Shown here: positions 9,167 through 18,523 of the stretch, one piece after another
How the letters are laid out: each line of letters begins with the position of its first letter
Numbering within the stretch: the first letter of the stretch is position 1
From: Neisseria chenwenguii
GTDB lineage: Bacteria > Pseudomonadota > Gammaproteobacteria > Burkholderiales > Neisseriaceae
DNA: 64,000 nucleotides
Reading direction: 5' to 3'
NCBI RefSeq assembly: GCF_002216145.1
Contig: NZ_CP022278.1
Coordinates: 310,001 to 374,000 of the forward strand
Notes under the pieces: generated by a model
Told to the model about the DNA's origin: nothing
Seen by the model: only the letters and a program-made list of their open reading frames with translations
Databases searched by the model: none
Translations under genes and position numbers: made by a program

Positions 9167-9595
9167 TCAGGCCAAAACGCCCAAAATCACGCTTCCGGCT
9201 TTAAACACTGCCGTCGCCCGCTGACCGGGACGCAAATCCAGCGCCTCCGTACTCTGCATGGTCACGCCCGCGGTAATCTGTATGCCGTTTTCCAGATCCA
9301 GCGTAACCACGGAATTAACCGCTCCGCGTTCGACGTGCGACACCAAACCCGCCAGTTGGTTGCAGGCGGAAAGGCGGATATGTTCCAAATCGGTGGCGAT
9401 AATCACGCCGGTGGATTTAATCAGCGCAACCGCCGTCTGCCCGACTTCCAAACCCAATTCATCGCAGCTTTCGCGGGTAATCGAAGCGGTAATTTCCAAA
9501 CCGCCCGCCAAAGCCAATACGACGATACAGCCGACATCGCCGCGTTTGATGCTTTTAATGGTGCCGGCAAACTGGTTTCTGGCGCTGGTTTTCAT
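9167..9595 (-). CDS. Tandem Mop/TOBE-domain molybdate-binding protein
   Basis: The 142-residue protein starts at 9595 behind AAGGAA. Longer upstream readings have no family support and overlap xerD. It is two copies of the roughly 68-residue molybdopterin-binding (Mop/TOBE) domain: ARNQFAGTIKSIKRGDVGCIVVLALAGGLEITASIT and CNQLAGLVSHVERGAVNSVVTLDLENGIQITAGVT, each ending in a GVI/SVILGV strand. Molbindins of this kind assemble into oligomers that bind molybdate or tungstate in the cytoplasm and buffer the metal. No mod transport genes are adjacent. It is probably an independent gene. Confidence 0.88.
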   Translation of the reverse strand: MKTSARNQFAGTIKSIKRGDVGCIVVLALAGGLEITASITRESCDELGLEVGQTAVALIKSTGVIIATDLEHIRLSACNQLAGLVSHVERGAVNSVVTLDLENGIQITAGVTMQSTEALDLRPGQRATAVFKAGSVILGVLA

Positions 9596-9696
9596 GGGTT
9601 TGTTCCTTAAAATCGGGTTGGGTTGGCGGTTTATTTCTTTCAGACGGCCTGAGACTTTGAAAAAATCATAAATGCCGTTTAAAGGCCGTCTGAAAC

Positions 9697-10569
9697 TCAA
9701 CTGCGCGGATGATGTTGCGCAACCACGCTTTTCAAACGCTGGTTGGCGACGTGGGTGTAAATCTGGGTGGTGCTGATGTCGGCGTGACCGAGCAGGGTTT
9801 GCACCACGCGCAAATCGGCGCCGTGGTTGACCAAATGGGTGGCAAACGCGTGGCGCAGCCCGTGCGGGCTGAGGTCGCGGATGCCGGCGGCGGCGGCGTA
9901 TTCTTTCACAATCAGCCAGGCGAGCTGACGGCTGATGCCGACGCGTTTTTGGCTGACGAACATCTCGTCGCATTGGCGGTTTTTCAGTAGCGCACCGCGC
10001 GCTTCGGCGCAATAACGCATCACCCAATAGGCCGCCTCTTCGCCCATCGGCACCAGCCGCTGCTTATTGCCCTTACCGACCGTCCGGATCAGCCCTTTTT
10101 GCAGGTCGATTTCGGTCAGTTTCAACTTCACAGCTTCGGTCACGCGCAAACCTGTGGCATAAATCAGTTCCAACAGCGCTTTATCCCGCAGGCCGTGCGG
10201 CGTTTCGGTATTAGGCGCGGCGAGCAGCGCGTCGATTTGCTGCTCGGTAATCAGCTTGGGCAGCGTTTGCGCTTTTTTCGGCGCGGTCAGAAAACGGGTC
10301 GGATTTTCCACCCGCTGCCCGGTTTCTTCCAGCCAACCGTAAAGACGCTTGCAGGCCGACAGCGCGCGCGCCTGCGAGCTGTTTTTTTCAGACGGCACAT
10401 ACACGGCATCAGCCAGATCGACGCTTTGCACGTTCAGCCAATCCAGGCATTTTTCATGCAAACGCGCCGCAACTTTTTCCAAATCGCGGCGGTAGCTTTG
10501 CAGGGTGTTTTGGCTCAAACGCTGGCTCAGCCATAAATGTTCGAGCAGCCTTTCGATTAAATCGTTCAT
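9697..10569 (-). CDS. xerD: Site-specific tyrosine recombinase XerD
   Basis: The 290-residue protein is the normal length for XerC/XerD. It has an N-terminal SAM-like core-binding domain (IERLLEHLWLSQRLSQNTLQSYRRDLEKV) and the catalytic domain. Visible catalytic residues are R in YATGLRVTEAVKL, K in GKGNKQRLVP, the HGLRHAFATHL box, H in LLGHADISTT and the tyrosine nucleophile in TTQIYTHV. XerD resolves chromosome dimers at dif together with XerC. The match is to XerD rather than to phage integrases, and no att-like repeats are nearby. Confidence 0.93.
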   Translation of the reverse strand: MNDLIERLLEHLWLSQRLSQNTLQSYRRDLEKVAARLHEKCLDWLNVQSVDLADAVYVPSEKNSSQARALSACKRLYGWLEETGQRVENPTRFLTAPKKAQTLPKLITEQQIDALLAAPNTETPHGLRDKALLELIYATGLRVTEAVKLKLTEIDLQKGLIRTVGKGNKQRLVPMGEEAAYWVMRYCAEARGALLKNRQCDEMFVSQKRVGISRQLAWLIVKEYAAAAGIRDLSPHGLRHAFATHLVNHGADLRVVQTLLGHADISTTQIYTHVANQRLKSVVAQHHPRS

Positions 10570-10597
10570 TTTGATTGAAGCCGTCCGAATTTTCCAA

Positions 10598-10671
10598 CTA
10601 CGGCCTCAGAGGTTGCTGAGCGAAGCCGAAGCACCTGTGCTGAACGAAATCGAAGCATCAGACGGCCTGTT
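10598..10671. repeat. Degenerate DUS-linked repeat (GGTTGCTGAGCGAAG type)
   Basis: Most of the short xerD-bcp gap reads GGTTGCTGAGCGAAGCCGAAG, then a near-repeat ending GAAGCATCAGACGGCCT. A closely related stretch ends at the DUS at 20452-20489, and an inverted, longer relative lies at 44020-44110. Its role is unknown. Confidence 0.45.
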
Positions 10672-10674
10672 CCG

Positions 10675-11112
10675 TCATTTTCCCAAAGTTTCCAAAACCT
10701 CCTGCGCGTGGCCGGCGACTTTGACCTTACGCCATTCGTGAATGATTTCGCCGTTTTTGTCCAAAACAAAGGTGCTGCGCTCGACGCCCAGAGATTCTTT
10801 GCCGTACAGTTTTTTCAGCTTGATGACGTCAAATAATTTGCACACGGTTTCATCTTTGTCGCTCAACAATTCAAACTGAAAGCCTTGTTTGGCACAGAAA
10901 TTCTGATGCGATTTCACACCGTCACGGGAAATGCCGACCACGGTGTAACCCAAACCGGCGAATTGCGCCAAGCGCGCGTTAAAATCCAAGCCCTCGGTGG
11001 TGCAACCGGGCGTGCTGTCTTTCGGGTAGAAATAAACCACCAGCGGCAGGTGTTCGGCGGAATGAAAATCTGTGCCACTGCTGGAAGGCAGAGTGAATTT
11101 GTATTTCGGCAT
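10675..11112 (-). CDS. bcp: Thioredoxin-dependent peroxiredoxin (Bcp/PrxQ)
   Basis: The 145-residue AhpC/TSA-fold protein reduces hydrogen peroxide and organic hydroperoxides. The peroxidatic cysteine is C37 in YPKDSTPGCTTEGLDF. Many PrxQ proteins have a resolving cysteine five residues later. Here that position is leucine, so it is a one-cysteine form or resolves through a more distant cysteine (NFCAKQG or ETVCKLF). It starts at 11112 with a strong AAAGGAGC site. It is encoded alone between xerD and a deoxynucleoside kinase gene. Confidence 0.93.
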   Translation of the reverse strand: MPKYKFTLPSSSGTDFHSAEHLPLVVYFYPKDSTPGCTTEGLDFNARLAQFAGLGYTVVGISRDGVKSHQNFCAKQGFQFELLSDKDETVCKLFDVIKLKKLYGKESLGVERSTFVLDKNGEIIHEWRKVKVAGHAQEVLETLGK

Positions 11113-11180
11113 GACAGCTCCTTTAGATTTTTTCAGACGGCATTCAAGCGGATGTTTATTATTTTTGCAAAAGTCTCAGC

Positions 11181-11813
11181 CTATTCGCTTAAATTCAAGT
11201 AGTTACGACTTCCCTGCAATTCAGTCATCGCGTTGAGCAGCAGGCGGAAATGCTCTTCGTTGCCGTTCAAATCCAGCTCGTCGGCATTCACAATCAGCAG
11301 CGGCGCGTTTTGATAGAGATGGAAAAAACGGCTGTATTCGTCGTGAATCTGCCCCAGATACCCCTGCGGAAACAGATTGACCACGCCGTCACCGCGCTTT
11401 TGCAGGCGCTTGCGGTTGTTGTCGGCGGCAGTTTGCAAGTAAACCACCAAATCGGGCACGGGATATTGCGGCAGAGTCTTGCGCTTGATTTCCCAAAACA
11501 GCGTCTGTTCTTGGTCGTTCAACACCACGGGCACGAAAATCTGGTCTTTTTCCAGCAGGAAATCGGCCACGATGATGCCGCCCAAATCGTCTTCGCTGTT
11601 GATGGTTTCCACGCTTTCGGCGCGACGCATCAGAAAATACAGCTCGGTCGCCAAACCGTGATTGCTGGCATTGGCGTAAAACTGCGCCAAAAACGGATTT
11701 TTATCAGGATTTTCAGTCAGATGCAGCGCACTGAAATGTTTGGCCAAACGGCGGCTCAATTCGGATTTGCCGCTGCCGATTGCGCCCTCGACAACGATAT
11801 AACGGTAATTCAT
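11181..11813 (-). CDS. Deoxynucleoside kinase
   Basis: The 210-residue protein of the deoxynucleoside kinase (dNK) family phosphorylates deoxynucleosides for salvage. The P-loop is VVEGAIGSGKSELSRRL at residues 7-23. The family features ENPDKNPFLAQFY, the DRY-like loop region (VADFLLEKDQIFVP) and LVVYLQTAADNNRKRLQKRGD follow, and the length is normal. Betaproteobacterial members usually prefer deoxyadenosine or deoxyguanosine, but that cannot be settled here. In many relatives it lies next to folK, as here, suggesting a common nucleotide/pterin neighbourhood. Confidence 0.88.
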   Translation of the reverse strand: MNYRYIVVEGAIGSGKSELSRRLAKHFSALHLTENPDKNPFLAQFYANASNHGLATELYFLMRRAESVETINSEDDLGGIIVADFLLEKDQIFVPVVLNDQEQTLFWEIKRKTLPQYPVPDLVVYLQTAADNNRKRLQKRGDGVVNLFPQGYLGQIHDEYSRFFHLYQNAPLLIVNADELDLNGNEEHFRLLLNAMTELQGSRNYLNLSE

Positions 11814-11980
11814 GGGATTCCTGTTTGGTTATGTTCTGAGAAATGTCGTAATTTCTGCAATTCTAACACACCCGAACCGCCCGACCGGCGCATTCGGCTC
11901 TGAATGCGTCATTTTATACCAATAGATTATTTCAAAATCATATTCCCGCTTAAATTTAATCACGCCTTTGCCATAAAACA

Positions 11981-12012
11981 ACAGGCCGTCTGAAATATTC
12001 AGACGGCCTGTT
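11981..12012 (-). terminator. Inverted DUS pair overlapping the folK stop codon
   Basis: ACAGGCCGTCTGAAATATTCAG forms a stem with its reverse complement. The folK stop TGA at 11999-12001 lies inside the right-hand uptake sequence, so the coding end and terminator are the same bases. Confidence 0.6.
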
Positions 12013-12514
12013 TGCCATCTCCGCCCCCGTCCAACAGCACAATGCCCTCATCCCCCAGCGCCGCCGCCAAATCTGCGGCTTTGCCGTGTTTGCCCAACAC
12101 AAAATCAGGCAGGATTTCCGCCAGCGGCACCATCACAAAACCGCGCTCGTGCGCGCGCGGGTGCGGCAGGGTCAGGTGCGGGTCGGCGCTGGTTTCGCCG
12201 TTGAAATCGACAATGTCCAAATCCAGCGTGCGCGGGGCGTTGCGGAAACTGCGTTCGCGGCCGAAATCGGCTTCGATGCGGTTTAAAACGGACAACAGCG
12301 ACACACCGTCCAAGCCGGTTTCGGCCAAACAGACTGCGTTGACAAAATCAGGCTGGTCGTCGTAGCCGACGGGCGCGGTTCGGTAGAGCGACGAGGTTTT
12401 GAGGATGCGGATTTGCGGATGCACAGCAAGGGCTTCCAGCGCGGTACGGATTTGCGCGGCGGGCTTGTCGAGATTGGCACCTAGCGCGATAACAGCCTGT
12501 TTTCGTTCAGACAT
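11999..12514 (-). CDS. folK: 6-hydroxymethyl-7,8-dihydropterin pyrophosphokinase
   Basis: The 171-residue enzyme transfers pyrophosphate from ATP to 6-hydroxymethyl-dihydropterin in folate synthesis. Family landmarks are IALGANLDKPAAQI, SSLYRTAPVGYDDQPDFVNAV, FGRERSFRNAPRTLDLDIVDFNG (the HPPK signature with catalytic aspartates DLDI) and LTLPHPRAHERGFVMVPLAEI. The C-terminus ends QAV-stop, encoded by an AG-DUS (GCC GTC TGA). A SirB2-type gene lies 13 bases upstream on the same strand, and the two may be co-transcribed. Confidence 0.96.
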   Translation of the reverse strand: MSERKQAVIALGANLDKPAAQIRTALEALAVHPQIRILKTSSLYRTAPVGYDDQPDFVNAVCLAETGLDGVSLLSVLNRIEADFGRERSFRNAPRTLDLDIVDFNGETSADPHLTLPHPRAHERGFVMVPLAEILPDFVLGKHGKAADLAAALGDEGIVLLDGGGDGKQAV

Positions 12515-12527
12515 TTTTCAGACAGCC

Positions 12528-12899
12528 TCAGAAAAACGGTTTGAAACGCGCAAGGTAAACGATGGTCGCCACGCAAAGCATTGCCAGCGCGTAAGCGGCG
12601 TAAAATTTGCCCGAACGCGGGCGGGCGCGCATCATCATCATGCCCAAACCGATGTAAACCAACACCAGCAAGACTTTCAAACCCAGCCAGTGTACGGTGA
12701 AAATGGAAAGATGAGTCAGCTTCAGCAGCCACATCGCGGTAAACAGCAGCATGGTGTCGTTAAGATGCGGCAGCGCTTTCCAAACACCCGCCAGCGGTTT
12801 TTCGGGGTTGGCGCGCAGCAGGAAAAAGCGGACATTAAACAGTAATATAGTAACTGCCACAAAAAACATATGGCTGTGTTTGACAATCAGATATTGCAT
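12528..12899 (-). CDS. SirB2-family inner-membrane protein
   Basis: The 123-residue protein has four predicted transmembrane helices (for example HMFFVAVTILLFNVRFFLL, MLLFTAMWLLKL, WLGLKVLLVLVYIGLGMMMM and YAAYALAMLCVATIVYLA). It matches the SirB2 (invasion gene up-regulator) family by the conserved start YLIVKHSHMFFV and the LPHLNDT motif. The biochemical role of SirB2 proteins is not established. It is 13 bases from folK and probably in the same transcript. Confidence 0.85.
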   Translation of the reverse strand: MQYLIVKHSHMFFVAVTILLFNVRFFLLRANPEKPLAGVWKALPHLNDTMLLFTAMWLLKLTHLSIFTVHWLGLKVLLVLVYIGLGMMMMRARPRSGKFYAAYALAMLCVATIVYLARFKPFF

Positions 12900-12969
12900 T
12901 TCAAACGCCTCAACAGAGGTTAAAAACAGAGCGCTTATTCTACCTTAACATTCATTTTTGATGTCGGTT

Positions 12970-13536
12970 TCAAGCCGTTAATTTTTCGACCGCCAGAAGA
13001 TACGGCGGCGCATTTCTGCGGTTGGTAAAACCGTATTTCAAGACCGAAAATTCCTGCTGCGGCAGGTTTTCCGCCCAATTTTCAACGGCCTGCGCTTCCC
13101 TTCGCCCGACTTCGTGACCGGGGTAAAGCACCGCCAGCAAAAGGCCGTTTGGCTTGAGCAGCGGCAGCACGGCGTTGAGGGCGTTGACGCTGCTTTGCGC
13201 TTCGGTCGTGCAGCTTTTGTCGCCGCCCGGCAGCCAGCCGAAATTAAATACCGCTGCGTCCAGCGGTTCGTCCACATAATCCGTCAGCTTTTCATGGCTG
13301 TCGTGTATCAGCGTAACCCGCGCCGCCACGCCCGCCTGTGCCAGACGCGAGGCCGTCTGAAACAGCGCGGCTTCCTGCACGTCAAACGCCAACACTTTGC
13401 CTGACGCGCCGACCAATTCTGCCAAAAGCAGCGTATCGTGGCCGTTTCCCGCCGTACCGTCGAGCGCGCGGCAGCCTGCGCTCAGACGGCATGATAAAAG
13501 TTTGCGGGCAAACGGAAGGATATTGTCGAGATACAT
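12970..13536 (-). CDS. Class I methyltransferase, YtqB-like
   Basis: The product is 188 residues if begun at 13536 (MYLDNILPFARKLL), where homology of the family starts. A longer in-frame start at 13599 adds an unsupported 21 residues. The SAM-binding motif I is ALDGTAGNGHDTLLLAELVG, followed by the acidic loop AFDVQEAAL and the YtqB-family segments AAVFNFGWLPGGDKSCTT and LLKPNGLLLAVLYPGHEVG. Members are annotated as rRNA or tRNA methyltransferases. The exact target here is unknown. It is a single gene between the SirB2 protein and hfq. Confidence 0.85.
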   Translation of the reverse strand: MYLDNILPFARKLLSCRLSAGCRALDGTAGNGHDTLLLAELVGASGKVLAFDVQEAALFQTASRLAQAGVAARVTLIHDSHEKLTDYVDEPLDAAVFNFGWLPGGDKSCTTEAQSSVNALNAVLPLLKPNGLLLAVLYPGHEVGRREAQAVENWAENLPQQEFSVLKYGFTNRRNAPPYLLAVEKLTA

Positions 13537-13623
13537 GATGTTTGAAAACAATGGGTTAGAGAAAGCGGCAGGATTTTCAGGCGGCCTGAGGTTTTGCAAA
13601 AATGAGAAAGGCAGTCTGAAAAC

Positions 13624-13662
13624 AAAAATACCCTACCGGAAACAACCGGTAAGGTATTTTTA
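13624..13662 (-). terminator. Rho-independent terminator of hfq
   Basis: The arms AAAATACCCTACCGG and CCGGTAAGGTATTTT pair with one mismatch around a six-base loop. On the minus strand the stem is followed by T residues. Unlike most terminators in this window it is not built from uptake sequences. Confidence 0.82.
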
Positions 13663-13676
13663 AAGCATGAGCTGCG

Positions 13677-13970
13677 TTATTCTGCTGCCTGCGGCGCGGT
13701 TTCAACCTGAACCGGCGCGGCGGCTTGTGCGGCCTGCGGTTTTTGCTCGTGTTGCAGGCTGACGGCGCGTGCGGGCACGATGGTCGAAATGGCGTGTTTG
13801 TAAACCATTTGGGTTACAGAAGTATTGCGCAGCAAAACAACGTATTGGTCGAATGATTCGACCTGGCCTTGCAGCTTGATGCCGTTGACCAGGTAAATCG
13901 AAACCGGAACGTGCTCTTTACGCAACGCATTCAAAAAAGGATCTTGTAACATTTGTCCTTTAGCTGTCAT
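13677..13970 (-). CDS. hfq: RNA chaperone Hfq
   Basis: The 97-residue protein starts at 13970 ([19 protein letters not shown]), the usual Neisseria Hfq start. A longer in-frame start at 14045 is rejected. The Sm1 motif ([29 protein letters not shown]) and Sm2 motif ([15 protein letters not shown]) are intact, including the distal-face YxxxL-type residues. The tail ([21 protein letters not shown] in part) is alanine- and glutamine-rich and probably disordered. Hfq hexamers pair small RNAs with mRNAs. Confidence 0.97.
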   Translation of the reverse strand: MTAKGQMLQDPFLNALRKEHVPVSIYLVNGIKLQGQVESFDQYVVLLRNTSVTQMVYKHAISTIVPARAVSLQHEQKPQAAQAAAPVQVETAPQAAE

Positions 13971-14268
13971 ATTCTTAAACTCCGTTATTATGTTTATAAA
14001 AGGGCTTGTTAAAGTGCTGATTTCGGATTGTAGCCTTGAATGCAACTTTTTACCAACAATTTATCCGTAAGAATGTGCAAACTTGCAGTGAATGACCGTC
14101 TAAAAATTTCATCTTTCGGACTGTTTTCATTCTCAAAAACTGATTACGCGCATATTTTCACTTTTGACTGTTAAACCGCATTAAACGGGCTTCTTTCAGA
14201 CGGCCTGAATGTCTTGCCAAACGCCGAATCATGCCGTCTGAAACCGTAGCGCGCGCAATCATCACGCC

Positions 14269-15726
14269 TTATTTGCTGTGCTGCTTTTTCACACTGACTT
14301 TGGCTTTTTTCTTGAAGCGGTTTTTCTCTTCTTTGCGGTTTTCGCGTTTTTCGATGCGGTTGCTCAAAGTAACGCGGCGCAGCGGTTTCTTTTTCGGTTT
14401 TTCATCGGCGTTTTCATACGGATTTTCCGAAACATTGTATTGGATGCGCAGCGGTGTTCCCTGAAGATTGAAGGCTTTGCGGAAAGTTTGCGTCAGATAG
14501 CGGGTGTAGCTGTCGGAAATCGCGCCCAGCGCGTTGCCGTGCACCACAATCACGGGCGGATTCATGCCGCCTTGATGGGCGTAGCGCATTTTCGGGCGCA
14601 CCAGACCTGCGCGCGGCGGCTGCTGGCGCTCGATGGCGCTTTGCAAAACGCGGGTGATTTTCGGCGTCGGCATTTTAATCATGGCCGCATTGTAGGCCGC
14701 CTGAATGCTTTCAAACAGGCCGTCTATGCCGCGTTCTTTCAGCGCGGAAATGTAGTGGAACTTCGCAAAATCAAGGAAATACAGCTTGCGGGCAATGTCG
14801 CGCTTGACCTGCTCGCGGCGCTCGTCGGAAATGCCGTCCCATTTGTTGACCGCCACCACCAGCGCGCGGCCTGCTTCCAGCGCAAAGCCGGCAATCGTCG
14901 CGTCTTGGTCGGCGATGTCCTGCTGTGCGTCCAACACCAAAACGGCCACATTCGAGGCTTCTACCGCCTGCATCGCTTTGATTACAGAGAACTTTTCCAC
15001 CGCCTCGTCAACTTTTCCGCGACGGCGCACGCCGGCTGTGTCGATGATGGTAAACGGCTTGCCGTCGCGCTCGAAATCAATGTGGATGCTGTCGCGCGTC
15101 GTACCCGCCATGTCGAAGGCGATGACGCGTTCTTCGCCCAAAATGGCGTTCACCAGCGTCGATTTGCCGACGTTCGGGCGGCCGATAACGGCGAAAACGG
15201 GGTGTTTCGGCGCTTCGCCCTCCTCTTCGGGCCCGGGGAACTCTTCCAGAATTTCTTCAATCAGGTAATACACGCCGTCGCCGTGCGCGCCGGAAATAAC
15301 GTGCGGCTCGCCCAACGAAAGCTCGTAAAACTCGGCCGCCAAAACCGCCTGATTGCCGCCCTCGCCTTTATTAACGGCAAGATAAACGGGGCGCGGGCTT
15401 TGGCGCAGGCGGTCGGCGATGATTTTGTCCTGCGGTGTCAGGCCGGTGCGGGCATCAACCAGAAACACCACCGCATCGGCTTCGTCCACCGCCTGCAGCG
15501 TCTGTTTGGCCATTTCATGCAGAATACCGCTGTCCACCACCGGCTCGAAACCGCCCGTATCCACCACCAGATAAGGCTTGCTGCCGACTTTGCCGTGTCC
15601 GTAATGGCGGTCGCGGGTCAGGCCTGGCAGGTCGTGTACCAGTGCGTCTTTGGTGCGGGTCAGACGGTTGAACAAAGTAGATTTGCCGACATTCGGGCGG
15701 CCTACCAAGGCTATGGTTGGTTTCAT
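14269..15726 (-). CDS. der: Ribosome-assembly GTPase Der (EngA)
   Basis: The product is 485 residues from 15726 ([20 protein letters not shown]), the usual start. An in-frame ATG five codons earlier (15741) is an alternative with a slightly better upstream AAGG. There are two tandem Era-like G domains, the first P-loop at residues 9-16 and the second [16 protein letters not shown] near 183-198, with [10 protein letters not shown] and NKWDG motifs, then a C-terminal KH-like domain. The very basic tail ([25 protein letters not shown] in part) is typical of neisserial Der. It acts in 50S subunit maturation. Confidence 0.96.
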   Translation of the reverse strand: MKPTIALVGRPNVGKSTLFNRLTRTKDALVHDLPGLTRDRHYGHGKVGSKPYLVVDTGGFEPVVDSGILHEMAKQTLQAVDEADAVVFLVDARTGLTPQDKIIADRLRQSPRPVYLAVNKGEGGNQAVLAAEFYELSLGEPHVISGAHGDGVYYLIEEILEEFPGPEEEGEAPKHPVFAVIGRPNVGKSTLVNAILGEERVIAFDMAGTTRDSIHIDFERDGKPFTIIDTAGVRRRGKVDEAVEKFSVIKAMQAVEASNVAVLVLDAQQDIADQDATIAGFALEAGRALVVAVNKWDGISDERREQVKRDIARKLYFLDFAKFHYISALKERGIDGLFESIQAAYNAAMIKMPTPKITRVLQSAIERQQPPRAGLVRPKMRYAHQGGMNPPVIVVHGNALGAISDSYTRYLTQTFRKAFNLQGTPLRIQYNVSENPYENADEKPKKKPLRRVTLSNRIEKRENRKEEKNRFKKKAKVSVKKQHSK

Positions 15727-15950
15727 TTCGGGAACTTTCATGGGTTTTCGGACTGCCTTTATAAGGATGCCCGCCGTCTGAAAACGGTTTGTTTCTTTTG
15801 TTTTCCAATCAATTAATCAATTGAGAATTTACCCGATCTCATTATTACATTTTCGCAGATCGGCACTCAACCCGGCATCTTTGACAATATTAAAGTACAT
15901 TAACATTTTTAACCGGGCTGAAGTTCAACCTATACGGATTGTGTGAGTTA

Positions 15951-16115
15951 TCAAGCGATGTATCCGCTACCTGTGAGTTGAGGCATACCAATCGCGTCCA
16001 CGGCAAAATATGCGCTGCCGCCCTGTATGCGGTACATTCCGCACTGACGGCCATGTGCATGGCTGTCGTGTTCCACTTTCAGCGATACCGCTCCGCATGA
16101 GCATTGGGCTTTCAT
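15951..16115 (-). pseudogene. Truncated GFA/CENP-V-domain protein remnant
   Basis: 54 codons from ATG 16115, with a good AAGGGA site, read MKAQCSCGAVSLKVEHDSHAH, the N-terminus of a GFA (glutathione-dependent formaldehyde-activating-like) zinc protein. They continue through QGGSAYFAVDAIGMPQLTGSGYIA to a stop. Complete members are about 120-140 residues. The second zinc motif, normally CxxC, appears as GRQCGMYR with a cysteine lost. The upstream ribosome-binding site is intact but the C-terminal half is missing, so this is a decayed fragment. Confidence 0.65.
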
Positions 16116-16177
16116 GTTTTTTCCCTTATGAATAAAAAAGTTGAGAAAATTCAAGCTGCCTGAAATAAGCATGCTGG

Positions 16178-16339
16178 TCACGATAAATCAATCAATACGC
16201 CGAACAGCAATCCGGCCACCAAGCCGAGTGAAATGCTATATGAAAGGTCTGTTTGCAGGGTATGGGATACCACCACGCCTGCCAGCATACCAAAAGTGGC
16301 AAAGAGGGGGAGCGTCTGTCCTTTTTTCTTCATAATCAT
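16178..16339 (-). CDS. Small hydrophobic membrane peptide, unknown function
   Basis: The 53-codon frame MIMKKKGQTLPLFATFGM ends VAGLLFGVLIDLS. It contains two hydrophobic helices (LFATFGMLAGVVVSHTL and ISLGLVAGLLFGVLI) separated by a short polar turn. The start could be 16339 or 16333. No strong ribosome-binding site is visible. It lies just upstream of the GFA remnant on the same strand. No family is recognised, and the call rests on composition and frame only. Confidence 0.45.
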   Translation of the reverse strand: MIMKKKGQTLPLFATFGMLAGVVVSHTLQTDLSYSISLGLVAGLLFGVLIDLS

Positions 16340-16597
16340 AATATAGTATCTAACAGTTAAATCAGTACCTGACAATACAGTTACCGTAAAACAAACAGTC
16401 TCATTCTGCACGGCTTCATGATTTTGGAGCAACAACACAGGCACAGGTAAAATTCCATCCCGTTTTTCAGGCCGTCTGAAAACAGATAAGGGCTTGCCGG
16501 AGGATTCCGACAAGCCTGTTTGCAAACGCGGTTTAAACGGCGTTTATCCGGCGCGTTTTCTGTTTAAATAGGCAAACCGTTTTTTTTTCAGACGGCC

Positions 16598-17227
16598 TTA
16601 TTTCAGCGCATCGCGTTTCATTTGGATCAAATCGCGGCCGGCAGCTTCCTGCGGCATTTTGGCCAGCGCCTGATCGTAGCTTTGCACGGCTTCTTTGGCT
16701 TTGTTTTGCGCGGCGTAAACGTCGCCTTTGGTATCCAGCAGCAGCGGCTCGAAATCAGCTTCGACTTTGGTGTCCAAAACCGTCAGCGCTTCATCGTATT
16801 TTTTCTGCTGCATTTTGACCACCGCCAGACGCTGCGCCGCCAAAGCCTGAACCAGCGGTGCCGGCTGGTTTTTCAACACCCAGTTCAGATGGCCTGCGGC
16901 CACGTCGTGACGGCCGGCGTCAAACTCGGAGGCAGCCGCCATCAGCGTGGCCTGCGCGGCGGCGACGGTTTCGGGATAATCCTGCTGAAGTTTGAGCAGG
17001 TCGGCGTTGGCCAATTTCGGATCCTGTTTTTGCTGAACCTTTTCAACCATTTGCGCCAACACTTCGGCTGCTTCCTGATTTTTGGTCACCAAATGGCGCT
17101 GGTACATGGTGTAGCCCAGATAGCCCAAAGCCGCCAAAACCAGCAGCACAAAAACCCAGCGCCCTGTTTTTTTCCAGAAATATTTGAAATTGTCGAGTTC
17201 CTGCTGTTCGTCGATATGTGCCGCCAT
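16598..17227 (-). CDS. yfgM: YfgM-like TPR protein, ancillary to the Sec translocon
   Basis: The 209-residue protein has a short cytoplasmic N-terminus (AAHIDEQQELDNFKYFWKKTG), one membrane helix at about 23-43 (RWVFVLLVLAALGYLGYTMY) and a periplasmic tetratricopeptide-like domain (ADLLKLQQDYPETVAAAQATL, FDAGRHDVAAGHLNWVLKNQPAPLVQALAAQRLAVVKM, YDEALTVLDTK). In enterobacteria YfgM binds SecYEG and PpiD and helps periplasmic trafficking. Its ATG directly follows the hisS stop (TAAATG), so it is translationally coupled. This hisS-yfgM order is widely conserved. bamB, which often follows, is absent here. Confidence 0.9.
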   Translation of the reverse strand: MAAHIDEQQELDNFKYFWKKTGRWVFVLLVLAALGYLGYTMYQRHLVTKNQEAAEVLAQMVEKVQQKQDPKLANADLLKLQQDYPETVAAAQATLMAAASEFDAGRHDVAAGHLNWVLKNQPAPLVQALAAQRLAVVKMQQKKYDEALTVLDTKVEADFEPLLLDTKGDVYAAQNKAKEAVQSYDQALAKMPQEAAGRDLIQMKRDALK

Positions 17228-18523
17228 TTATGCGCTCTTCCATTGTTGTAAAGTATTGATTAAATCGGCTGCCGCCACCGTTTGCTGTCCGTGCATGCCT
17301 TGCAGGTCTTTCAGCGTGGCGCTGCCGGATTCCAACTCGCTCTGCGCCACAATCAGCGCAAAGCGCGCACCGCTTGCATCGGCTTTTTTCATCTGCGCTT
17401 TCAGGCTCTGACAACCCGAATGCTGCATCACATCAAAACCCGCCGCACGCAGTGCCTGCGCGTATTTCATCGCCTGCAAATCCGCACCATCGCCCTGATG
17501 GATAACGTAAACATCAGGCGCAGCGTCGGCCTTGAGGCTGCCGTATTCGTGTACCAGCAGCAAGAGCCGCTCGATGCCCATCGCAAAACCGATAGACGCC
17601 GCCGGTTTGCCGCCCAATTCCTCAATCAGGCCGTCGTAACGTCCGCCGCCGCACACCGTCGCCTGCGCGCCGAGTTTGTCAGTCGTCCATTCAAACACAG
17701 TCTGGTTGTAATAATCCAAACCGCGCACCAGCCGTGGGTTTTCGACATATTTGATGTCCAAACCGTCGAGCATGGTTTTGAAGCAGCGGTAATGCGCCTG
17801 CGACTCTTCGCCGAGATAGTCCACCAAGCGCGGCGCAGCGTTGCAGATTTCCTGCAAATCGGGATTTTTGCTGTCCAACACGCGCAGCGGATTGGTTTTC
17901 AGACGGCGTTTGCTGTCGTCGTCCAATTTATCTTCATAACGGGTCAGGTAATCCACCAAAGCCGCGCGGTGCGCCGCACGCTCTTTGCGGTTGCCCAAGC
18001 TGTTGATTTCCAAAGTCAGATAACCGCGGATGCCGAGTTTGTCCCACAAATCCGCCGACATGGCGATGATTTCGGCGTCGATGTCCGGCCCTTCAAAGCC
18101 CAGCGCCTCGATGCCGACTTGGTGAAACTGGCGGTAACGCCCTTTCTGCGGGCGTTCGCGGCGGAACATCGGCCCCATGTACCACAATTTCTGCGGGCTG
18201 TTGTAAAGCAGATTATGCTCCACCACCGCGCGCAGGCAGGAAGCGGTCCCTTCGGGGCGCAGGCTCAGGCTCAGAGAATCGTTGGAATCGGAAAACGTGT
18301 ACATTTCCTTGCCGACCACGTCGGTTTCCTCGCCGATGGAACGCACAAACAAACCCGTCTGTTCGACAATCGGCGTGCGGATTTGGCTGTAGCCGTAGCT
18401 TTTCGCCCAACGGCCGACCACATCCTCAAACGCCTGCCAAAACGCGGCGGTCAGTTTGAAATCTTTCTGCTCGACGGGTAAAAGGTCGTTCATGCCTTTT
18501 ACGGATTGGATTTTCTGTGCCAT
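17228..18523 (-). CDS. hisS: Histidyl-tRNA synthetase
   Basis: The 431-residue class II synthetase charges tRNA-His. Motif 2 is visible as [24 protein letters not shown] and motif 3 as [13 protein letters not shown]. The histidine-specific signatures [15 protein letters not shown] and [14 protein letters not shown] are intact, and the C-terminal anticodon-binding domain is [29 protein letters not shown]. The length is normal. The stop is directly joined to the yfgM start. A nine-G run lies about 80 bases upstream of the start codon. Confidence 0.97.
   Translation of the reverse strand: MAQKIQSVKGMNDLLPVEQKDFKLTAAFWQAFEDVVGRWAKSYGYSQIRTPIVEQTGLFVRSIGEETDVVGKEMYTFSDSNDSLSLSLRPEGTASCLRAVVEHNLLYNSPQKLWYMGPMFRRERPQKGRYRQFHQVGIEALGFEGPDIDAEIIAMSADLWDKLGIRGYLTLEINSLGNRKERAAHRAALVDYLTRYEDKLDDDSKRRLKTNPLRVLDSKNPDLQEICNAAPRLVDYLGEESQAHYRCFKTMLDGLDIKYVENPRLVRGLDYYNQTVFEWTTDKLGAQATVCGGGRYDGLIEELGGKPAASIGFAMGIERLLLLVHEYGSLKADAAPDVYVIHQGDGADLQAMKYAQALRAAGFDVMQHSGCQSLKAQMKKADASGARFALIVAQSELESGSATLKDLQGMHGQQTVAAADLINTLQQWKSA

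Noticed and set aside
9697..10569. Tyrosine recombinase as a phage or island integrase
   Set aside because: Sequence is XerD-like throughout, neighbours are core genes, and no attachment-site repeats were found beside the nearby tRNA genes.
14278..15816. 512-codon plus-strand frame opposite der
   Set aside because: It is antisense to a complete, clearly conserved GTPase gene. Its composition is that of a shadow frame in GC-rich DNA, with no motif or ribosome-binding site.
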